From NCBI GenBank assembly GCA_016196925.1, contig JACPWS010000045.1:1-53992 (forward strand): a stretch of DNA of 53,992 nt, read 5' to 3'. The position numbers were made by a program, and so were the translations under genes. Shown here in pieces: positions 51,321-53,992 of this stretch; position 1 is the first letter of the stretch, and the number at the start of each line of letters is the position of its first letter. The notes below the pieces were generated by a model. The model was not told the DNA's origin. It ran no database searches and saw only the letters and a program-made list of their open reading frames with translations. This stretch comes from Burkholderiales bacterium (lineage in GTDB: Bacteria > Pseudomonadota > Gammaproteobacteria > Burkholderiales > Burkholderiaceae_D).

Positions 51321-52025
51321 GCCTTGCTTGATCGCCTTGACAACCGCTTGTTGCCGGGTATTGACGTTGAATTTTTTCTTAAGATTGGACACGTGGAAAT
51401 TCACCGTCGCTTCCGCACAATGCAGTATCTGGGAAATCTCCCACGACGATTTCCCGCACATGACCCACTTGAGGCACTCGAGTTCGCGCGGCGTCAGTTT
51501 AGCGCCGCCGGATGCGGCATGGGCATGCTCGATAAATTTCGTCGACGAGGCGATCGCATAATCGCGCAACAGCGACAATGCGGCGAGTTCGCTTGCGCAA
51601 GCGTGGCTGGCAAGGTGCGCGGCATCGCCGGACACAAAGCTTAAAATGCCAAATTCGCCGGACGCACCATGGACGGGATAGCTAATCCCGAAACGCAATC
51701 CATAGCCGCAGGCTTGCTCGTAAAATTCGCCCTGCTGTCTTCCTTTGAAAGTCCTGGAATTCCAGGCTATGGGCAACATGCTCCCTAAGCAGTGCTTTAC
51801 GGTCGGATCCACCGTATGCAATCGCAGCTCGTCGTAAGTCGTTCGCCATGAACTCGGGTAATTGCTCTTAAGAAAAGCCGTCTCGAAGGGCGCCGTTTTA
51901 CTTGGCATCATCCCGAAGAGTAAATGCTTGAACCCGCAGTCTCTGGCAATCGCAAACAAGGCGAGGCTCCATGTTTCTGGCGTGCCGCAATCGAATAAGT
52001 GAAGTAATTTTTCCAGTTGGATCAT
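51303..52025 (-). CDS. luxR: LuxR-type quorum-sensing regulator
   Basis: A 240-residue protein. The N-terminal autoinducer-binding domain (about 1-165) keeps the family pattern (SNYPSSWRTTYDELRLHTVD with Tyr, Trp and Asp ligands of the lactone). The C-terminal GerE/LuxR HTH (about 178-238) reads LTPRELECLKWVMCGKSSWE and ATVNFHVSNLKKKFNVNTRQ. The ATG at 52025 is preferred to an upstream TTG. It is the presumed activator for the las-type boxes. Confidence 0.93.
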   Translation of the reverse strand: MIQLEKLLHLFDCGTPETWSLALFAIARDCGFKHLLFGMMPSKTAPFETAFLKSNYPSSWRTTYDELRLHTVDPTVKHCLGSMLPIAWNSRTFKGRQQGEFYEQACGYGLRFGISYPVHGASGEFGILSFVSGDAAHLASHACASELAALSLLRDYAIASSTKFIEHAHAASGGAKLTPRELECLKWVMCGKSSWEISQILHCAEATVNFHVSNLKKKFNVNTRQQAVVKAIKQGLIVPS

Positions 52026-52385
52026 TTCAATTCTCTGTTTAATAAAGCGAATTATTAGCAGCAACAAAAAATATTCAACAAGACTTTAAGAAATCTCCCA
52101 CTCCGCCCATAAAATACCATATCGGCAATAAACAATGCCTGTAGCTAAATCCACGCATGCATTTAAAGCAGGTGCCTTGCGCGAAATCGCTGCGGCAAAA
52201 CCTCAATACCTGCCGCTGCGCAGGGAGCGGTTTTGCCAAGCATGGAGGCAAAATTTCGCTCCGTTAAAAATCTCCGGCTGGCAAGCAGTGCTTAGGGGAG
52301 CGCTCGATTGTCGACCCGGCTATGTGCAGCACGCCTGGTTTGGCGCGCCTGCCGGCTGGCGCGATGCGCTTAGCGCCCGACTTGC
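52026..52385. other. 360-bp region between luxR and the PEBP gene
   Basis: An AT-rich luxR promoter part is followed by GC-rich DNA. An open frame at 52135-52392 (+ strand, 85 residues) has no ribosome-binding site and overlaps the 3' end of the PEBP gene; I do not call it a gene. No terminator is clear. Confidence 0.4.
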
Positions 52386-52940
52386 TCATTGACGCTGATA
52401 GTTTCCTATCAATTCCGTGTGCGCCAGCACATGCCCTTGCATTGCACGTTCCAGTTGCGCCTTGCCCGGCCTGGCCAGATCGGGCAGCATCACATCCAGC
52501 GCGTACAGCTTATGAAAATAGCGATGACGGCCGATAGGCGGACAAGGGCCGCCATAGCCGGTGCGGCCCCAGTCGTTGCGACCCTCGTGCGTGCCGGCCG
52601 GCAAGGCCTGCACGCCTTGCGGCAGGCCGGCGGCATCGGGCGGAATGTTGTACAGCACCCAATGCACCCAGGTCCGTTGCGGAGCAGCCGGATCGGGCGC
52701 ATCAGGATCATCCACGATCAGCACCAGACTGCGTGCGTTGGCCGGAACGCCGGACCAGGACAGCGGCGGCGACGTATCCTTGCCGTCGCAGGTAAAAGCT
52801 GCCGGAATGCCGCTACCGGCATGAAATGCGCTCGATGTCAGGGTCATCGTCATGCTGCTCTCCTTGTTTTTCGTTTGCGCGTAAGCCGTTGTCACGACCG
52901 CCATTAACAGGCAGGCCAGTTGCCGCCTTCTCGTTTGCAT
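52386..52940 (-). CDS. YbhB/YbcL-family (PEBP, Raf-kinase-inhibitor-like) protein, exported
   Basis: A 184-residue protein with an N-terminal signal-like segment (RRRQLACLLMAVVTTAYAQ, likely cleaved after AYA). The PEBP core has FTCDGKDTSPPLSWSGVP, VLIVDDPDAPDP, WVHWVLYNIP, GRNDWGRTGYGGPCPPIGRH and FHKLYALD. GGAG precedes the ATG. Bacterial members have no settled function. Confidence 0.9.
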   Translation of the reverse strand: MQTRRRQLACLLMAVVTTAYAQTKNKESSMTMTLTSSAFHAGSGIPAAFTCDGKDTSPPLSWSGVPANARSLVLIVDDPDAPDPAAPQRTWVHWVLYNIPPDAAGLPQGVQALPAGTHEGRNDWGRTGYGGPCPPIGRHRYFHKLYALDVMLPDLARPGKAQLERAMQGHVLAHTELIGNYQRQ

Positions 52941-53172
52941 AACTCACTCCTCCATCTGTCTTACATGATCGCCACTGCAGTGCCTTTATGAAATGGCATT
53001 ATGCTATGGGCACTAAAAAATCATCCAGGCGAGCTTGCCCGAGCAACCGCATACAATTGAGTTTTTCGTCAACGCGTGTTTCTGCGCTACCATCGTCGGC
53101 GTGGCGCAGCAAGGGCGCGTATCTTTCGGCTCGCACGCCTGTCCTTTTCACCTAACCGAGGAGCAGTTCACG

Positions 53173-53751
53173 ATGGCAATTCTGATACTGGGTCTGGCGA
53201 TTTTTCTGGGTTCGCATTCGGTCCGCATTTACGCCGACGACTGGCGCTGCGCGATACGCGCGCGCCTGGGCGAGCATGCCTGGAAAGGCGCGTATTCACT
53301 GATTTCGCTGGCCGGTTTCTCTTTGATTATCTGGGGCTTCGCCCTGGCGCGGCAAACATCGCCTATGCTCTTGGCTACGCCGCTCGCCATGCGGCATGCG
53401 GCGGCCCTGCTGACTGCGCCTGCCTTCGTCTTGCTGGCCGCGACTTACGTTCCCAAAAACGGCATCAAGGCCGCCCTGCATCATCCCATGCTGCTCGGCG
53501 TGCAGCTGTGGGCCTTGGCCCACTTACTGACCAATGGCAAGCTGGCGGACCTGGTATTGTTCGGCAGCTTCCTGGCCTGGGCCATAGCCGGCTACCGCGC
53601 GGCGCGCAAACGCGACAGTCTGGCGGGAACGACCTATCCCGCCGGAACCATGCCGGCGACGCTCATCACGCTCGCGCTGGGACTCGCGGCCTGGATCGCG
53701 TTTGCGTTCTGGCTGCACGGCTTGCTGACCGGGGTGCGCCCGTTCGGGTAA
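53173..53751 (+). CDS. nnrU: NnrU family membrane protein
   Basis: A 192-residue inner-membrane protein with about six helices. The start MAILILGLAIFLGSHSVRI and LISLAGFSLIIWGFALAR are NnrU signatures, and the HPMLLGVQLWALAHLLTNG block is conserved. NnrU accompanies nitrite/NO respiration in proteobacteria; its role is unsettled. GAGGAG lies about ten bases before the ATG at 53173; the longer upstream frame is unrelated. It may relate functionally to the NO reductase genes at 12-15 kb. Confidence 0.85.
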   Translation: MAILILGLAIFLGSHSVRIYADDWRCAIRARLGEHAWKGAYSLISLAGFSLIIWGFALARQTSPMLLATPLAMRHAAALLTAPAFVLLAATYVPKNGIKAALHHPMLLGVQLWALAHLLTNGKLADLVLFGSFLAWAIAGYRAARKRDSLAGTTYPAGTMPATLITLALGLAAWIAFAFWLHGLLTGVRPFG

Positions 53752-53886
53752 GCCGGGCTGACGCAGGATGCAAGCATCCAATCCGCAGCCAAATTCGGCA
53801 GCCCGCTCCAATAATCCTAGATTCCTCAGTTGGACAGGTTCGAGTGTGCACTTTTCCGGCTTTCTGGCAAGGCGCGACGCCCGTGA

Positions 53887-53918
53887 CCCTGCAAGGGTGG
53901 GAGTTTGCCCTTGCAGGG
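53887..53918. repeat. 11-bp inverted repeat (hairpin) near the right end
   Basis: CCCTGCAAGGG and CCCTTGCAGGG are perfect inverted copies around a 10-base loop. No T run follows, so it is not a typical terminator. It lies 18 bases before the right terminal repeat and may belong to the same repeated element. Confidence 0.75.
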
Positions 53919-53935
53919 GCAAACCGTTACGTGGG

Positions 53936-53992
53936 CAGACGACATGTCGTCTGAATTCCCCACTACACCGACCAACCTTGATTTCGCTTGAA
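53936..53992. repeat. Right copy of 57-bp terminal direct repeat
   Basis: Identical to 1-57, including the 18-bp palindrome at 53936-53953. See the left copy for interpretation. Confidence 0.9.

Noticed and set aside
52135..52392. 85-residue + strand gene
   Set aside because: No ribosome-binding site, overlaps the PEBP gene end, no recognisable family.
1..53992. Plasmid or prophage, suggested by identical ends and tail genes
   Set aside because: No replication, partition, capsid, terminase or portal gene; the flanking genes are chromosomal types and the tail genes carry eCIS markers (AAA ATPase, DUF4255, DUF4157).
1..53992. CRISPR array, tRNA or rRNA genes
   Set aside because: No regularly spaced repeats and no tRNA/rRNA-like segments seen on reading the sequence.

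Overview
Organism. Gene content, moderately high GC and the strong AAGGAG-type ribosome-binding sites suggest a betaproteobacterium, probably Burkholderiales near Oxalobacteraceae. This is inferred from gene content only; no rRNA gene is present. The two ends of the window carry the same 57-bp sequence, so it is probably a whole contig cut at a repeat. I see no replication gene.

Layout. (1) 0.2-16.6 kb is ordinary chromosomal housekeeping and accessory DNA: a PAS histidine kinase with a REC-PAS-GGDEF-EAL response regulator, the rRNA methyltransferase RlmF, a nitronate monooxygenase-like flavoprotein, a divergent SDR/LysR pair, a 31-residue membrane peptide, a RoxA-type ribosomal oxygenase, a FadD-type acyl-CoA ligase, and a nitric oxide module (DUF2249, quinol NO reductase, NsrR, with NsrR-like operators between the last two). 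(2) 16.7-22.1 kb on the + strand holds two polymorphic cargo genes. They share a DUF4157 N-terminal half and carry different C-terminal domains: a nucleoside-phosphorylase-like domain and a putative beta-beta-alpha-metal nuclease. A small unknown gene lies between them. (3) 22.3-50.1 kb on the - strand is a complete extracellular contractile injection system (eCIS, related to Afp/PVC). In transcription order it holds small beta-rich proteins, a DUF4255 cap, an Ig-like protein, one sheath, a first tube, a G/GT tail-assembly chaperone with a lambda-type -1 frameshift site, a second tube, an Arg-rich 605-residue protein, a LysM hub, a gpD-like hub and a separate gp5-like spike, PAAR, gp25, a coiled coil, two baseplate-J proteins, a tail protein, a fibre anchor, a 1454-residue fibre, a fibre-module paralogue, three putative Fe(II)/2-oxoglutarate hydroxylases and the AAA ATPase. 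(4) 50.2-52.0 kb is a luxI-rsaL-luxR quorum-sensing locus arranged like lasI-rsaL-lasR. (5) 52.4-53.8 kb holds a PEBP-family protein and NnrU.

How the parts fit. The luxI promoter has a near-perfect las-type box and an RsaL-type operator. Similar boxes lie in front of the first eCIS-side gene and in front of the first cargo gene. The sequence therefore suggests that quorum sensing controls both the injection machine and its cargo, with a strong hairpin/T-tract attenuator just after the first gene. The most unusual parts are the three-hydroxylase module inside the eCIS operon, the programmed frameshift, the split spike and the nucleosidase-type cargo. All functional statements are from reading the sequence; no database search was run.
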